This document shows, piece after piece, positions 34,444 through 47,398 of a stretch of 64,000 nucleotides of DNA (the stretch's first letter is position 1; each line of letters opens with the position of its first letter). The notes under the pieces were generated by a model. It was not told the origin of the DNA, did not search any database, and worked only from the letters and a program-made list of their open reading frames with translations. Both the position numbers and the translations under genes were made by a program. The DNA comes from Plecoglossus altivelis. Its lineage: Eukaryota > Chordata > Actinopteri > Osmeriformes > Plecoglossidae. The DNA lies in assembly GCA_036571765.1 (NCBI GenBank), contig BROE01000011.1, forward strand, positions 1,077,344 through 1,141,343, read 5' to 3'.

Positions 34444-36835
34444 GTGTGTGGGCCTGCATCCTCTCTGAGAAAGAGACAGACAAAAAAAAGAGACAGGACA
34501 CATTCCACTTTCCTAACAGTGCTTCCCTTACTAAGCAACCTTCCTCAGTCTTCCCCCATATGACCTGCTAGGAAGGTAGGGAACAAAGAGAGCCAAGGTA
34601 GGAGACAAGTTCCTGGAGTGAAGGATACGTCCTTAACGGACGGATGTTATTGCTGGGAGGGGCTGTGGAAGTGTGTGTGTGTGTGTGTGTGTGCTGCACG
34701 CGTGCTTGGGGCTGTTACAGACTAGGCCTTGTTCCCCAGTGGGCCTGCAGGTGGCTGGATGGAGGGATGAAGGAGCGTGAGGGGGAGAGAGGGGTAGGCG
34801 ACACTGAATACAAATGTCTCCTCAAATCTCCATCCCTGACCAAACATGTGATGGGGAGGAAGGGAGTACGAAGAGAGTGTGCGAGGGAGTGTCTGAGGGA
34901 ATATGAGGAAAAAGGGAGGCTTTGTGTGGGGATGCGTGTGTGTAAGGGTACATACCGGGGGCAGTCCTTCCGCCATCTCCCCAGAGCCGATGTGTGTGAG
35001 GTGCATGAAGTTGGTGGGCTCACCGATCATGCTGCGGTCAATCTTCCTCCTCTTCCTCTTCTGGACAAACAGCACACATTAAGGATCAAGACACACACAA
35101 ACACAATAACTGTGAAGACACCCATTAAGATATACAGGAGGGGAAACACCTAGTATTCCAGCTTGTTTATGGTTGTTGCTGTCATTTCCTGTATGTTGCT
35201 GCAGGACAAGGAAGGGGTGGGTTTGTGTGTGTGTGTGTGTGTTTGTGCATGTTCAAGCAAGAGAACATGGGCGTCTCTGCTGTGAGGTCATGAGCTACTG
35301 AGGATGTGTTCATGCATGTCCACATACTCTCTGACTAACACACACACACACACAAATTTTAACATAGTCATATATAAACCCATATCGCTACTGCATGACA
35401 CAATGTCTCTCCACTCTGATGTTGATTTGGTGCTGAGAACAAAATCCTGTTCTGTATCTGTGGAACTTTCAGACCGGGTTCCTAAGACACACATTAAGCT
35501 GACGTTTGAAGGAGAACAAGAGAAACGTTCTGGAACTGGGCCCGGTGGTTCAACACATCTTGGCAACCGTTGGAGAAAACCTGTTCTGTTTCCAGAGATT
35601 GGGGTTATTTTCCTACAACTACAGTACAGGCTGGGAAGAACACAACATTGGAGAAATAACTTCTTAAAGAAAGAAAAAAAAAAGTGCACTCTTACTTCAT
35701 TCTATGCCAGCTTGCCAAGAAAGGATACTTTCAAACATGTTCTAAACTGTCTCCAGTGTTCCACCACCATGTATAGAATATTCTACCCTCCCTTTATATC
35801 AAACAGTAGAACATGCTAACAGGCATCTTGCTTTGATTTAAAACATTAGAATATGCTGATGACTTCTGCTTTTGATGTAAAACATGTGAACAACTATCGA
35901 ACCTTGATAAACCATTAGAACTCATGAACAACCCCAGCCTTCCCTGATAGAACATGTTGGCAATTCCCCCCGGTCCAGTGCAAATGCTAACGATGCTCTA
36001 GTCTTCCTGATACAACTAGTCTAGAGCATGCTAACATGCTAACAGCATGCTGCCCAACTGGGCGTCACCCACAGTGATGGCACGCCAGCCATGTATGACA
36101 TCAGTGACAACTGAACAACTCAACGCTGCCCAGAACCCAACACTAACCCCCGCCCCAGAAACCAAAACTAACCCTGCCCAGAGCCCAGCCCCACCCAGGC
36201 CCAGCCCCACCCTTACATGGAGAACCAGTGAGGGTGAAGTATTGGAAGAGGCTTGGGGAAATCAGCTGATGGGAGGTGAGGGGGGGAATCATGCCTTTGA
36301 CACAGGGGAAAACCGATTCCCGGCAACATATTCTGGGTGATGCCATTAGTGAGTTGCCTTATGCTAAGTAATGACAAGCAGACTCTCTGTACTGGTGTGT
36401 GTGTGTGTGTGTGTGTGTGACGTTCTGGCAGGAACCCTGTACTGTTCTTTATTAGCTTGAACCTCGTTATAAAGTCTTTAGGAACACTCGTAAAAACGCT
36501 GGGCCAACATGTTCACTCCAGATGGAGACCAAACTCTCACCACCAACTCACCCTGATCCAGCCCAGGACCACCAGTGCAGTCCCAGCACTAGCCCCAGTC
36601 CCAGCACTAGCCCCAGTCCCAGCACTAGCCCCAGTCCCAGTCTCAAACCCAGACCCAACCCTAGCCCCCAAACAAACCCCAAACGCCAACCCTTGCACTG
36701 GTCCTAGTCTTACCCGAGGCCCTGGTCCTAACTCTGAATCCAGTCTTACTGAAGCCACAAGTCCTAACCCTAGACCGAGCCTCAGTCATGTCCTACACTT
36801 GTCTGCTTTTGTCTGTGTGTGTGTGTGTGTGTATC

Positions 36836-36866
<31 letters not shown>

Positions 36867-37248
36867 ATGCATTAGAACATGTGCATGTTTATTAGAAGGG
36901 GCGTCTCTGTTTATTGTTGCTGCCCACAATAGAACAAACACAGACCCTAAAAATAAAGGACAGGAAGAAGGGAGGGAGGAGAGGGTCCCCTGGGGCCTAG
37001 AGCCAGCACACTTCCTCTCCCGAGCTGGGAGGGTGTCTTGGGTTAGAGAGGGTCTGTCATTGTTGACTAGAGGGAACAGACACAGGCCCCAGTTACGCAA
37101 CACCTCGATCTCTGCCACACCATGACCCCTGAACCAGGAAGAGGCTTGGGTCAGGAAGAGAGAGCGAGAGAATGCATGTTCGTGTGTATCTTACCGGAGG
37201 AGGTTTGGCCACCACACAGCAGCCCATCTTGTGCCAGAAATGGCTCAT
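34080..37248 (-). CDS. cdc42se1: CDC42 small effector 1 (SPEC1)
   Basis: Small membrane-bound CRIB protein that binds GTP-Cdc42 and modulates actin and JNK signalling. Three coding exons on the minus strand: 37248-37195, 35060-34956, 34148-34080, all phase 0, giving 75 aa (human 79). Exon 1 encodes MSHFWHKMGCCVVAKPPP, with the cysteine pair (C10, C11) that is palmitoylated in the family. Exon 2 encodes a basic patch (KRKRRKIDRSM) and the CRIB motif IGEPTNFMHLTHIGSG. Exon 3 encodes IQEQMRSKG and ends RNSLL. The last exon is only 69 nt and sits against a minisatellite, so it is easily missed. An untranslated first exon probably ends with the donor at 40634-40635. Confidence 0.93.
35061..37194 (-). 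other. CDC42SE1 intron between coding exons 1 and 2
   Basis: Non-coding. Holds CA/TG runs (35335-35355, 36395-36420, 36814-36861) and a four-copy 18-bp CCCAGTCCCAGCACTAGC tandem (36583-36652), whose Pro/Ser reading frames are spurious. Confidence 0.75.
36583..36652. repeat. 18-bp minisatellite
   Basis: About four copies of AGCACTAGCCCCAGTCCC, in the CDC42SE1 intron. Confidence 0.9.
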
Positions 37249-40200
37249 CCCCGGCCCGGCCCCGTCCAGCCCCCGGCTCTCTGCCACCGCCCTGCAGGCC
37301 CCCCTCTGTCCCTGCACCCTGGGCTGGTCCTGGGGCATCCAGCTACGACGGCCGTCCAGCCTTCGTTCTCTTTCCCCCGGGGCCCTGTCCCTCGCAGTCT
37401 GGTCCAGGAAGATCTCAGTCCAGATCCAGTCTCAGGGAAAAGGTTCAGATGGCAGTCTCTGGTCTACACACACACACACACACACACGTTAGTTAGGTGA
37501 GACGAGCAGCCATGGATGTCCCGAGGAAAGAGTTCGCTTGAGGGTTCTGCATGTTTTGGTTGTATCACAAAGCTAGCTGGACAACTGAGGCAGCGTTAGC
37601 CAAGGCTGTGTGTGTGTGTGTTCCTACTCTAGAGGACTTTGCTCTTGCAGGGTTTACTAAGGTATCTCTGCCTGCTACTTAGTCTGAGATTACAGAACTG
37701 TAAAGTATTTTAGAACTATTAGAAACCTCACTGAACTGTATAGAGTTCGAGAACCATTAGGAAAGTTGCAGAACTGTAAAGTGTTCTTGAACCATATGAA
37801 ACCTTACAGAACTGTAACACATTCTAGACCCATTACAAACCTTACAGAACTGTAAAGTATTCTAGAGCCATCAGAAACCTTCGAGAAGTGTGGTTTCTGA
37901 AAGCCCAGTGAGGCTGGCTGGGGGAATCTCTGCTCACCAGACAGACAAGCCTCATGACCCATCTCCCCATGACTGCAGAGACAAGGAAACAAGGAGAGGA
38001 GGAGGAGAGTAGAGGGGAAGAGGGGGGAGGTGAGGGACACACAGGAGGGCATCTTAAATGCTTGTCCCGTGAGGTAAGGATTAACGGAAACTCCCGTTCT
38101 TAACGGGACGCTCATCATCCAGTATAAATAAACTAGGCTCCCTGGAGAAGATGGTCAGAGCGGGTCAGTCCACTTTAGCAAGCCCCCTCCTGACCCTCCA
38201 CCCACAACTGTGGACCAGGATGGTACGGTCCAACTGTCTGGGAAGGCCAGAGAGTTCGACTCTGTCCCTGTTGACGTCACAAAATACAGACAAATAGAAA
38301 GAGTGAGTCAGGTTGCTGGCCACTCTGGGTCAGGTCTGTGAGACAGAAGGCTCTCCAACTGAACTTGTATGACACACACACACACACACACACAGTCCTT
38401 TCTGAATTCATGACCAGCCAGTGATCAGCTGTTATCAGACTTGGGTTGGGGGTGTAATGGGGGTGAGGTGAGAACAGACTACAATGGCAGGTCTTGTCAT
38501 CCCACAATCTCCTACTTCAGCTTGTGCCATATATGCTGTGGCACGTGCACACGCACAAACAACCACAGCCTTCCAGTGAACAAACTTTAAAAGTTAAAGT
38601 ACCTCAGTCTTGTATCAAACAGCTCCCCACACACAGTAGCATGAGGTTATTGATCTAAACGGGAAACTTAACCTGACCAAGAGGACGTTTGTCTTTTTGA
38701 AAGAATCTTAGCGCACACTTGAATGGTTTTGCAGTCCACGCAAACTTAAAATGGTGCTAGTTGTCCACGCTTCCATTCTAGCACTGTGATTCAATCCCAC
38801 AAGCTATACTCTGCAACTCGGCTAACACAAGCACCAACACTAGTGTTAAACCCTGAATGATACACTCTGTTCTTCCTTATGTTCACCCATATAAGGTATT
38901 GTCTGAAGCTTTTTAACATCCAAAACACCATGAGTCACGGTCTAGATCTGCGTTGCCCGATACTGTTCCTGGAGAGCTAGCAGGCATCCATGCAGACTTC
39001 TCTTCAAGCTTCATCTAGCACACCTTTCTCATAATTAGCTAGTTCATAAGCATGAATCATGCTAGATACAACTGTTCTTGGAGCGTAAACCTACAGGACA
39101 GCATTTCTCTGGAAGCAGGGTTGAAGCGTAAACCTACAGGAACGTATCTTACCAGGAACAAGGTTGGGATGGGATATATTCGACTAGGGAAGAGGAAGAG
39201 GGTCACAATGGACCCTTTACTGCAAGGTCTAGGTGGGAATACTCCTACTAGTGAACAGCACCTTTAAAATCATGCCGTTAGCACCGAACACTTGGAAAAC
39301 AGAGGCAGGATCAGGACAGGGCTTTAGCAGATGGACTGGACATGGATCAGGCAAGACTGTATGGGACAAGTTTGGGATGCTCACAAATAATGAAAAATTA
39401 ATTGGTGTGTGTGTGTGTGATGGTGATATACAGGCCTTGCAACAGACCTCAGACCTGTAGGGCCTCTAGAAAGAGATAGGCATAGTTGTCTAAACATGAG
39501 TGGTTACAAAGGGGAAGAACAGCATTGGGACATGCAGATTCACGCACAAATGCCCACGATGCAATCATTATGACTCAATGCTGCTGACTTTGCCGTTTGA
39601 TCTAGTGCGTGTGTAAGTGTAGACAGTAACCTAGAGACGTCCAGAAAAGCAGTAGGTAATATTTCTTGGCATGACCCACCAACGACCTGTTAAAGAGACC
39701 AGGTCTTCATGAAGACTCATCCCATCGTGTACAGTACACCAATCATAACTAGATACAATGATAGGAAAACCAACTCTAGTTAGAGTGCTCTAGTTTAGTC
39801 TCCCAGAGTCACATGGAGAGAAACACACATACACACAATTACCAACCCTTACTAAAAACGGATCTTCCTGACATAGACGAGACCACAATGATAACTATCC
39901 TGCTGGAGCCGCGGGGCTTCCTTTCAAAGGCTTTGGAACCCGCAATATGTAACTGTGGAGAGGGTTTGTCGCGTCATACATGGACTATGTAATTTGGCAC
40001 AACCGTTTGTGACAGAATCTGAAAACATAACTGCATGTGTACGTGGTCTTCCCTGAATGTAACTCGGTCCTATAAGACAACAGCTTTTTAATTGGGTTTA
40101 AAATTGTGCAACTCAGAAGTATACACTATGCTGTATAAACACAACAGTACAACAATACAATAGACCTATTTCACAACAGAGTTTTTATGTGACCGGATAG

Positions 40201-40635
40201 TCGTAGCCTATAGTATTTTAGATCGGTTCCCATCGGACACAACCCAATATCCCTCAAGATAAATGAGAGGCGTACAACTCATGACCGCATTCTATGGATC
40301 TCCTTAAGGAGCAAAGTTAATTCAAACATGTCACAAGCAGGATCCTCATAGACGATTCCTGAGTCATAAAACGTAGCCTACTTTCTATCGTAGCCTAAAT
40401 TAAGTGAGCAAACTGATGTTGGAAATAATCATAAACCTCTGAGGCTCGTAGCATATGAAACTAGCAGAGTAGTAGGGATTTCCAGGGAAGAAAACTGGTG
40501 ATTAACAACTTTTTCACTGAACACTAACCATGCGCTCTGCCTGTCTGATAACTGCCGACCATCTCATTCAATTAATCTCACATTTGAAACTTTGTAGCAA
40601 ACCTCGCTGAAGAAAGGAATTGGCGGCTAACTCAC
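37249..40635 (-). other. CDC42SE1 5' intron
   Basis: Between the ATG exon and the inferred untranslated first exon. It contains a 35-40-bp tandem related to AACCTTACAGAACTGTAAAG (37690-37880). The rest is ordinary unique-looking DNA with no coding exon I can support. Confidence 0.55.
37690..37880. repeat. About 37-bp tandem, five copies
   Basis: Diverged units sharing CTTACAGAACTGTAAAGTAT and TCTAGAACCATTAGAAAC. Confidence 0.8.
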
Positions 40636-40800
40636 CTCCGGTTCAGTAAAGAGTCCAAACTACTTTTATGGAACAGCAGTGAAAGTATCCGTTTGACATC
40701 TAAACCCTTCCAAAGTCCGCCGCACTGAAGCTGTTTAACGCCGTGTTTGAGGTGTGGTTCTATTTTCTGTCTTACAATGAGGAAATTGTTGGCTTTTACA
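40636..40800 (-). other. Probable untranslated first exon of CDC42SE1
   Basis: Strong minus-strand donor (CCGGAG|GTGAGTTAG) at 40634-40635, upstream of the ATG exon and in a region opposite the MLLT11 start. The 5' limit is not defined; 40800 is nominal. Confidence 0.4.
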
Positions 40801-41423
40801 GCGCTCAGACCTCGGGAAACTTTCTCAGCCGTAAAGGTCGAACAGCACCCCTTATGGGCTAAAATGCACTCCGAGTCTTTTCCATTATAATCATAAAAGT
40901 ATATGTTTCTGCCGCCATCTCCTGGAGTTAAATATATGTTGATTATTTGTGTTTCATAATGAACTGGATTGAAATGTTGACACAGAACAACTTAAAATGT
41001 CCTTAAAAGCTTGATCTAATATCTAATATCTAATAACAGTGAATATATATAATTTACTTGGATAATTGTATTTCTTTATTATTATTGTGCAATTCAATAA
41101 AAAAAATTGCTTAGAGACCTATTGTGATGGAGGTCTACGCTGTTGTGGTTGCCTACAGACTGGTAACTGATTCACACCACTTGTATAATCAAAGACCGGT
41201 CTGTACCCTTGCTTGCTTATATTTGTGTGTGCGCGTGCGTGTGGGTGCGGGAGTGGGAGTGGGAGTGGCTGCTCCTCACTGAAAGAAGCCGGCTGGTGAG
41301 CGAGCTTTACAGTTCCCACCGTCCACCGCACGAGCACAAACTAAAGACGCCTTTGTCAGCACCCAAGGCCTATTTAAGAGAACAAAATTTTTTGTAATAT
41401 CGTTTTATCTGCCTCCATTAAAG

Positions 41424-43751
41424 GTAAATCTATTTCTGTATGTTTTAGATGCATGGCCACCATTTTCAACGTGCGTGTGTCAGTTTGAACTATAGGGATG
41501 ATGTACAATGCACCTGCGCCCGATTTACAGCGATATGAAATACAGTGACGGTCGACTCGTTTTTTAGTTTGGAAATTAATATTTTAGCCAGGTCTAACGT
41601 AAATGGCTGCATGTTCGTCTTTGCTAGTCTAATCGTGTTCAGGTTCTGTAACCAAACACACATTAAAGGAAAGGCTAGCGTGTATTTTGAAACAGGTTTT
41701 CAGCTTTGCCTGACGTAACATCAGTTACTGCAGTAACCAATCATGAACAGTTCTGTTTCAATGATAAACGTGCTGTAAAATAAGTACATTTCATGTCGTT
41801 GTCCTATGACAATCCCTGTCACATTTTGTTATATATTTAGGGCCGTGTGACCCAGTTACTCAAACGGGTCGCTATCGACTGCGCAGATGTCATTCCGCAG
41901 AAGCAGTATAACACAAATTAAATATATATATGGCATTGAAGGGAATAGCATATGGTCCTAATATTAAACTAGTTATCTCTGGAAGCCCAGGGGCGTCGAC
42001 CTCATGCGCTCCATCCTCACGAACTGTTTTAATGCACACGTCATCCCGGTGGATTGTCTGTGTTGCGAGGGCGTGGTAGGGCCCGATGGATGAGGCTTCA
42101 AGGGAAACATCTGCCTTAACAGATGTATGGTCAAACGTAGATGTTTTAAGATCGACTCTGCCAAGTCCGCAAATGTCACTAATAAAAATAGGCTTATATA
42201 GAACACGATGTGAAACCATGAATCATCCATTTTCATGTTCTGTGGCAGATAAAGCGACTGGATAAGTAAATGGTTGTCTTTGAGTAATTCCTCGTCTTCA
42301 CTGACGGTTCACGTTGCTCGGTGGGCTAATGTAATGCTCTCTGACATATCTTAAAGAGATATGTCCTGAACCTGTCAATGAAATTATTTAATTCTGGTTG
42401 AGGATCATAATGAGTTTTTGGGGGAGATTTAGATGGGATTAAGATGGCCTGAGGTTTCTCAGAATCTTCCAGAAGTAAACAAGAACTCCTTTAAATAGAA
42501 TGGCCGGGCGGCTGAGTCCTAAATAAGAAGTAAACAAGCCTAAAATACCTTGACTCGTCAAGGTGCCTATAGCTGTCCTCAACACCCACTCTCTTTAAAC
42601 TCCTGTGCTGTCTGCTAAAAACATGGCCTGCTCATAGAACTTATTTCAAGATAGCGGAATCAAAGCCAGCTGAAAGAAAGTTCCAGAACTCTGTCCAGTG
42701 TTTGGTGGTTCTATTTGGACTGCTGGGAAATTCTCTGCGACTTAAAGAGAGGCTCTATAGCCTAAAAAGCCTGGTTACTGGTTTGTTATACTTCACTCTG
42801 TATAGAGCAAGGACTCTATTACTCTCCATAATAGAGGTATTTATCAATGGAGATTAGATATGAGCGGACACTGCACGGCTTATCCACTCCTAAGGCTGCG
42901 TTACACGTGTAAGCCTTAATGCACAATTCTGATTAATTCATCAGATTAGATTTTTGGTGGTCTGCTCACATTGTCATTTATATGTGGCCAATAGCCCATT
43001 CCAGTGTGGACGCATTCCAGCCCGCACGCGCAAAAAAACACAACCAAATGTGTGAGAGGACACTCAGTCTCACACCTGTTAAACCTGTAGGTCAGAGACG
43101 TCCTGTTTCTAAGGTCTTCCTTTTCTTCAAGTCATGTTCTGCGGAAGTCAGCCAATGTGTGATCAGTTAATACAGAGGATGAGGAGGAGAACCACATTTG
43201 AGACCCAAAATCTTAGACCTTAAAATGAAACATTTGAAGACCTCACTGTCTCTCCGATGACTTATTTCATCACAATTACATTAGAATATAAATCACCAAA
43301 ATAATTACACATTAGTTATGTGTCCTACGGTTGGATTCTGTCATGCATACAATGTCATTTTAGGACCAATGAACTTGAATTTGACACAGATAACCCTTCC
43401 ATGGACGGAGCAAAGCTTAGAAAAGCCAAGTTTTACGCTTCTTGTGCTTCTGCCAATATATGCTTCTTGTGTGAATTCCCAGGTTGTAGATTTCCCAGGT
43501 AGAGTCATAGGCAGTGTCATTTAGATGGGCTCATTCCAGCTTGAGCTCACTAGTGCAAACCGATAAAGAAAGGGATTTACAAGGACAAAGTGCTCTAGAT
43601 TGCATGAACGTTAGCATACAATAAGCACTTTCTGTCTCTTTGAAACATGATTCAATAATGGCGACTCTCTTAACATGACCAATAGATATCTTTCAATCTT
43701 GACAAGCAACGTTGATCCCATTCTAACTCGACACAACTCTTTATCATTCAG
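41424..43751 (+). other. MLLT11 intron following a probable untranslated exon
   Basis: A candidate donor (AAAG|GTAAATC, GT at 41424-41425) ends a GC-richer stretch at about 41220-41423 that could be the untranslated first exon of MLLT11. The acceptor TCATTCAG at 43744-43751 opens the coding exon. A possible dispersed-repeat remnant lies at 42893-43000; otherwise unique-looking DNA. Confidence 0.45.
42893..43000. mobile_element. Possible DNA-transposon-type repeat remnant
   Basis: The text AAGGCTGCGTTACACGTG ... CACAATTCTGATT resembles the start of a dispersed repeat I recall from salmonid-type genomes (GGCTGCGTTTACACAGGCAG, then CCAATTCTGATC). No termini or target duplication were resolved. 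Confidence 0.3.
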
Positions 43752-43759
43752 ATACCAAC

Positions 43760-44038
43760 ATGCTGCAGAAATCCAACAGCCAATATGATTCCTTCCTGTA
43801 CTGGAGGCAGCCAATCCCAGCCCTCGATATGTCCGAGCTGGAGGACCTGGGCCTGATGGACAGCAAGCCGGCCAACAGCAACCAAGCCGGCAAGAAGAAG
43901 AAGGAGAAAAAGTCCTCCAAGTTGGCCACTCAGAGGAAGCAGAAAGAGGAGGAGGAGTTGCCAGAGTACACCACCTTCAACTACTGGAGAGAGCCCATCG
44001 CTAGCATTGACACCCTGGACTTTAACCTCCTACTGTGA
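43760..44038 (+). CDS. mllt11: MLLT11 (AF1q) transcriptional cofactor
   Basis: Small neuronal and oncogenic cofactor (MLL fusion partner) that shuttles between nucleus and cytoplasm. The single coding exon gives 92 aa (human 90). Seen: SFLYWRQPIPALDMSELEDLGL, containing the leucine-rich nuclear export signal at about residues 22-32; a Lys-rich linker (KKKKEKKSSK, residues about 45-54); and the C-terminal YTTFNYWREPIASID ending in NLLL. The SF-x-YWR-x-PI and TFNYWR-x-PI segments look like an internal repeat. The acceptor CAG ends at 43751, eight bases before the ATG, so the 5'UTR is mainly in an upstream exon. The linker has more lysine than the human protein as recalled. Confidence 0.95.
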   Translation: MLQKSNSQYDSFLYWRQPIPALDMSELEDLGLMDSKPANSNQAGKKKKEKKSSKLATQRKQKEEEELPEYTTFNYWREPIASIDTLDFNLLL

Positions 44039-44545
44039 TGTCCTATCTGTCACCCTCATCCCTATATTGCCTCCCTCCCTCTGTCCTCCCATCACTGGCC
44101 TTGCCTACATAAACCATGCCTTCGGTTGACTCCTTGGTCCACTTTTGATTCAGAACTGGCACTGTATGTGTGTGTAGATGTAGAAAAGCATTAGCATTGA
44201 GAGGGGCATGGTGAGCTGACTCCTCCTCTATCTAGGTGTAGCTTGCGATATGCATGCAGGACATCATTCTGCAAATTAGAGATAACACGTTTCTGCAACG
44301 TAAATGACCTCTGTCGAGTCCGGTCCATAGACGCACACCTGTATCGCTACGGAAACGTGTAACCTTCTTCATGTCCGGAGAGGAACCTGAGTGCACAAGG
44401 AGCCTGTTCTGGTCCGCTCTAGAAACATAGTGGGAACAGGTATACTAGTCTGTTGTAGTGAGCTGTACAGATCGGCTAGACTCTATAGTGAAGAGACAAT
44501 AGATGACCCCTGCAACACATTTCACACATAGAAGACTAATCCATT

Positions 44546-44642
44546 AGAGGTGTAGCACAGTGATAAGAGCATGCAGTCAAGGGGCCACAAGTCCTAATCA
44601 CTGTTTGTTGTTGCCGTGGGGAAAGGTATCTGCTAAATTAAT
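44546..44642 (+). mobile_element. tRNA-derived SINE fragment in MLLT11 3'UTR
   Basis: A-box-like TGTAGCACAGTGATAAGAGC at the 5' end and GGGAAAGGTATCTGCTAAATT at the 3' end, matching the layout of the copy at 3571. Confidence 0.5.
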
Positions 44643-44690
44643 ACACATTTAAAACATTTGTTCCTACATTGTGTCACCATACCTCAACTA

Positions 44691-44768
44691 CGCTACCAGT
44701 CAAAATTGTGGAGATATTGTCCCAATAATTCAAATGGGAGGTTGTGTCCAAACTTTTGACTAGTAATG
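44691..44768. mobile_element. Internally deleted Tc1/mariner-like element
   Basis: The left end TACCAGTCAAAATTGTGGA and the right end TCCAAACTTTTGACTAGTA are near-perfect inverted copies about 35 bp apart. They match the terminal sequence of common teleost Tc1-like elements (ACCAGTCAAAAGTTTGGAC). No transposase remains. Confidence 0.6.
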
Positions 44769-45269
44769 TGTGTTTTCTGTCACCACAGCCCTTGTTTAAA
44801 CCTGCTTGTCAGGCCCCAGTGCCAAATATACTCAGTAGTTTTAAGCTCTAGAGTCAAACTAAGCATCTCACCAGAATGGGTTAGGCTCTTTAAAAGTTGT
44901 TTTCTTTACATAGTTGCCTTTCCGCCCATGAAAGTCTCTCGCACCTGTTTATTTACTAATTTAGGATGCTGCTCTCAGTTCACGCTGAGCAGGACTCAAC
45001 TAAATGAAATGACTGATAGGCGATGTCATGAAATTATTCATATGCCTACTGGTCAACCTTCTATTTTTTGCCATTGTCGTCTGCAGATGTCAGAGGTTAA
45101 GTTTGAATGTTGAGGAAAGGAATGATTTATGAAAGTCAAGGAATGTTTTGGATGGGCCTACCTTGTGCTGTGTGCAGTTGGTTTGCGAAGTACTTAGGTG
45201 AATAAGTAATTCAAGAATAATTTATTGTTTAACATTTTCAACAGCCAACTGCCAGAGGTGATCTATTGA

Positions 45270-45275
45270 AATAAA
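45270..45275 (+). terminator. AATAAA polyadenylation signal for MLLT11
   Basis: First canonical hexamer after the MLLT11 stop, followed by a T-rich GTGTTTTATTTG segment about 25 bases on. Confidence 0.55.
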
Positions 45276-47398
45276 CATTAATACCAGATCCATTTGACCG
45301 TGTTTTATTTGATTCAAGTGCAAGAGTCACTCATTACAAAATAGGTTAGCACTTTGTAGAATAGTAGCTACATTAACCGCCTTGTTTGCAGAAAAATTAC
45401 TCACAGAAACAGGAGCTAAATGCTGCATTTAGTGCAAATGCTTACAAGTTCCCAAATCCGACATAATACATTCCGACTTTAAAATGGGATTTTCACCATT
45501 AACATGATACACCCATTATGGAGAGTTGATAAACTGTCGGTTCGGCTCAAATCGCCTGTCAGAATTGGAATTCTGTCGTTACTCGAGGTCGCAGGTCGAT
45601 CTTAGAACTGCACATCGAATCCTTTTTTTTTTCTCTCTCTATCGAACTTGTATGCTTGCAATGTGCCCGCCCACGAGGGAGGTTAACAAGCTTTGGTTTC
45701 CACCTCCGGTGTCGAAGAGCTGCCATCTTTGTACCCGTTTATATACAAAAATAAGTATTATTTCCAACAAATCAAGAGGGAAAACGTATTTTAAACGTGC
45801 GACTGGTCAAGAGACATATGCTCTGTTCATAATAAGCACTTGACGCCCGATCAAGGTAAGGAATGAGCAGCTTTTACAGCTAACAACCCATGAATGTTAT
45901 CTGGCTCGCGTTAGCTTGCTAACTAGCAAGATCCCCGCTCCTAAAGTAACATGCTATGCACGCATTTATCAAATCAAGTCTTTATAACACGGTAACACAG
46001 CCGCACGTTAGCTGCAGACACGGAGACGATGTGTAAAGAAAATGCACATAGCAGAACGTTTAGTAGCCTGTACAGGACATAACTAGCTAATTTAACTATG
46101 CAGCATGGTCTCCCTCTTGAAAGAGTGAAGTAGCTAACCATTTTAGCCTAGCGTTAAACGCAGTTTTGTTTTGCCTGCAAGCGAATACAAACAGCGTACA
46201 GGGCAACAAACGACGTGTGCCATCTGTTTACACTAGACGGTAAGCAACTTGTGCGCACACGTGTAGCAACAATATACAAAAAACTAAACAAAACCACGAT
46301 TACTTGTGAAATGCGAATAAAACTGTTCCATAGCACTCGATGAGGCGTGCGTGAAAGAATGCTGTTAACCGGATGTGGAAGTAGTTTTTTCTCTCGGTGT
46401 AAAATAGGAATTTCTCTACTGACTTCCCCCGGAAAACCAACAACTTAATATCAAAGAGTTTCCTGTGTTGTATCTAATGTTGCCGAAGGGGTTTATTAAA
46501 TGCTCGTGTTGGAAGTGTTGATGGGTAATGGACACATGGCCGACTCTGTTGCGTTTTCACCACCGAGGCGCGTAAAATGGCTACTCAGGACCAGGCTCTG
46601 GCTTTCGCCCCGAAAGAGAGCCGCATTTGAGTGTGCTTGGCTACTATGTTGCAATCAAAAATAGTCGACTTTCCCCAAGCTAGCGATATATTTGCACCAA
46701 TACAAACGCATGGCACCTATGTGAATATCGTTTTCGTTAACACTTGTTATATTATTTGACTTCAATAATGTTGTCGGATGGACTTGCTGTATTACTTTTC
46801 TAAAGAGATAACATTGTTTTGCGCCAATGAATTATCCGATGGTCTTGTGTAGAGATGGTTTCCCGGCCCTCGGCGGCAGTACTGCGTCAGTCCATCCATG
46901 TGTAATACGCACCAGCGTTCCCTTTCACAAGACACTTCGAGTCCTTTGTTTTTGTGTGTGTGTATGTATGTGTTTTATAAACGTATTTGTCAACTTTCCG
47001 ACATATGTATTTTGACGTATTAGCTACAAATTTACTCAACATCAATACTCTACGTTTTGTATTTTGACGGAATAGCAACAAGTTTAGTCAACATCAATAC
47101 CCTATGTTTTTTTGTATTTTGAAATGTTAGTATGTTTAATAAACTTTAACCCTACAATCCTGTATATTATTTTTAACCACAAATCAAGGGAATAAAGTGA
47201 ACTATATGATGACAAAGTACTAATGAAAATCTAATAATAGTCCGATTAAGAAATTATTTATAATTAAGACGTCATAGATCAACAACTATAGTGTACCTTG
47301 GCTTTGGCCCTAGCTGGGTGCTTCAACCTTTGACACTTTGTTGTGTGCATGTCCTGATGTCCACTCTGTGTGCGCATGTGTGTGTGTGTGTGTGTCAG
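45276..47398 (+). promoter_or_regulatory. GABPB2 promoter region, untranslated exon and first intron
   Basis: A good donor (CAAG|GTAAGGAATG) at 45855-45856 follows a CpG-containing stretch (45660-45855), a likely untranslated first exon. A second CpG-rich patch with ETS-like cores (ACCGGATGTGGAAGTAG near 46370) and short ATG-initiated frames (46534 onward) could be an alternative promoter. The rest is AT-rich intron up to the acceptor at 47397-47398. Confidence 0.45.

Larger units (their letters stand above)
44039..45275 (+). other. MLLT11 3'UTR with SINE and Tc1-like remnants
   Basis: Non-coding sequence up to the AATAAA at 45270-45275, giving a 3'UTR of about 1.24 kb. It carries two mobile-element fragments described separately. 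Confidence 0.6.

Noticed and set aside
41890..42236. 109-codon minus-strand frame in the MLLT11 intron
   Set aside because: No motif recognised, no splice signals in agreement; length compatible with chance.
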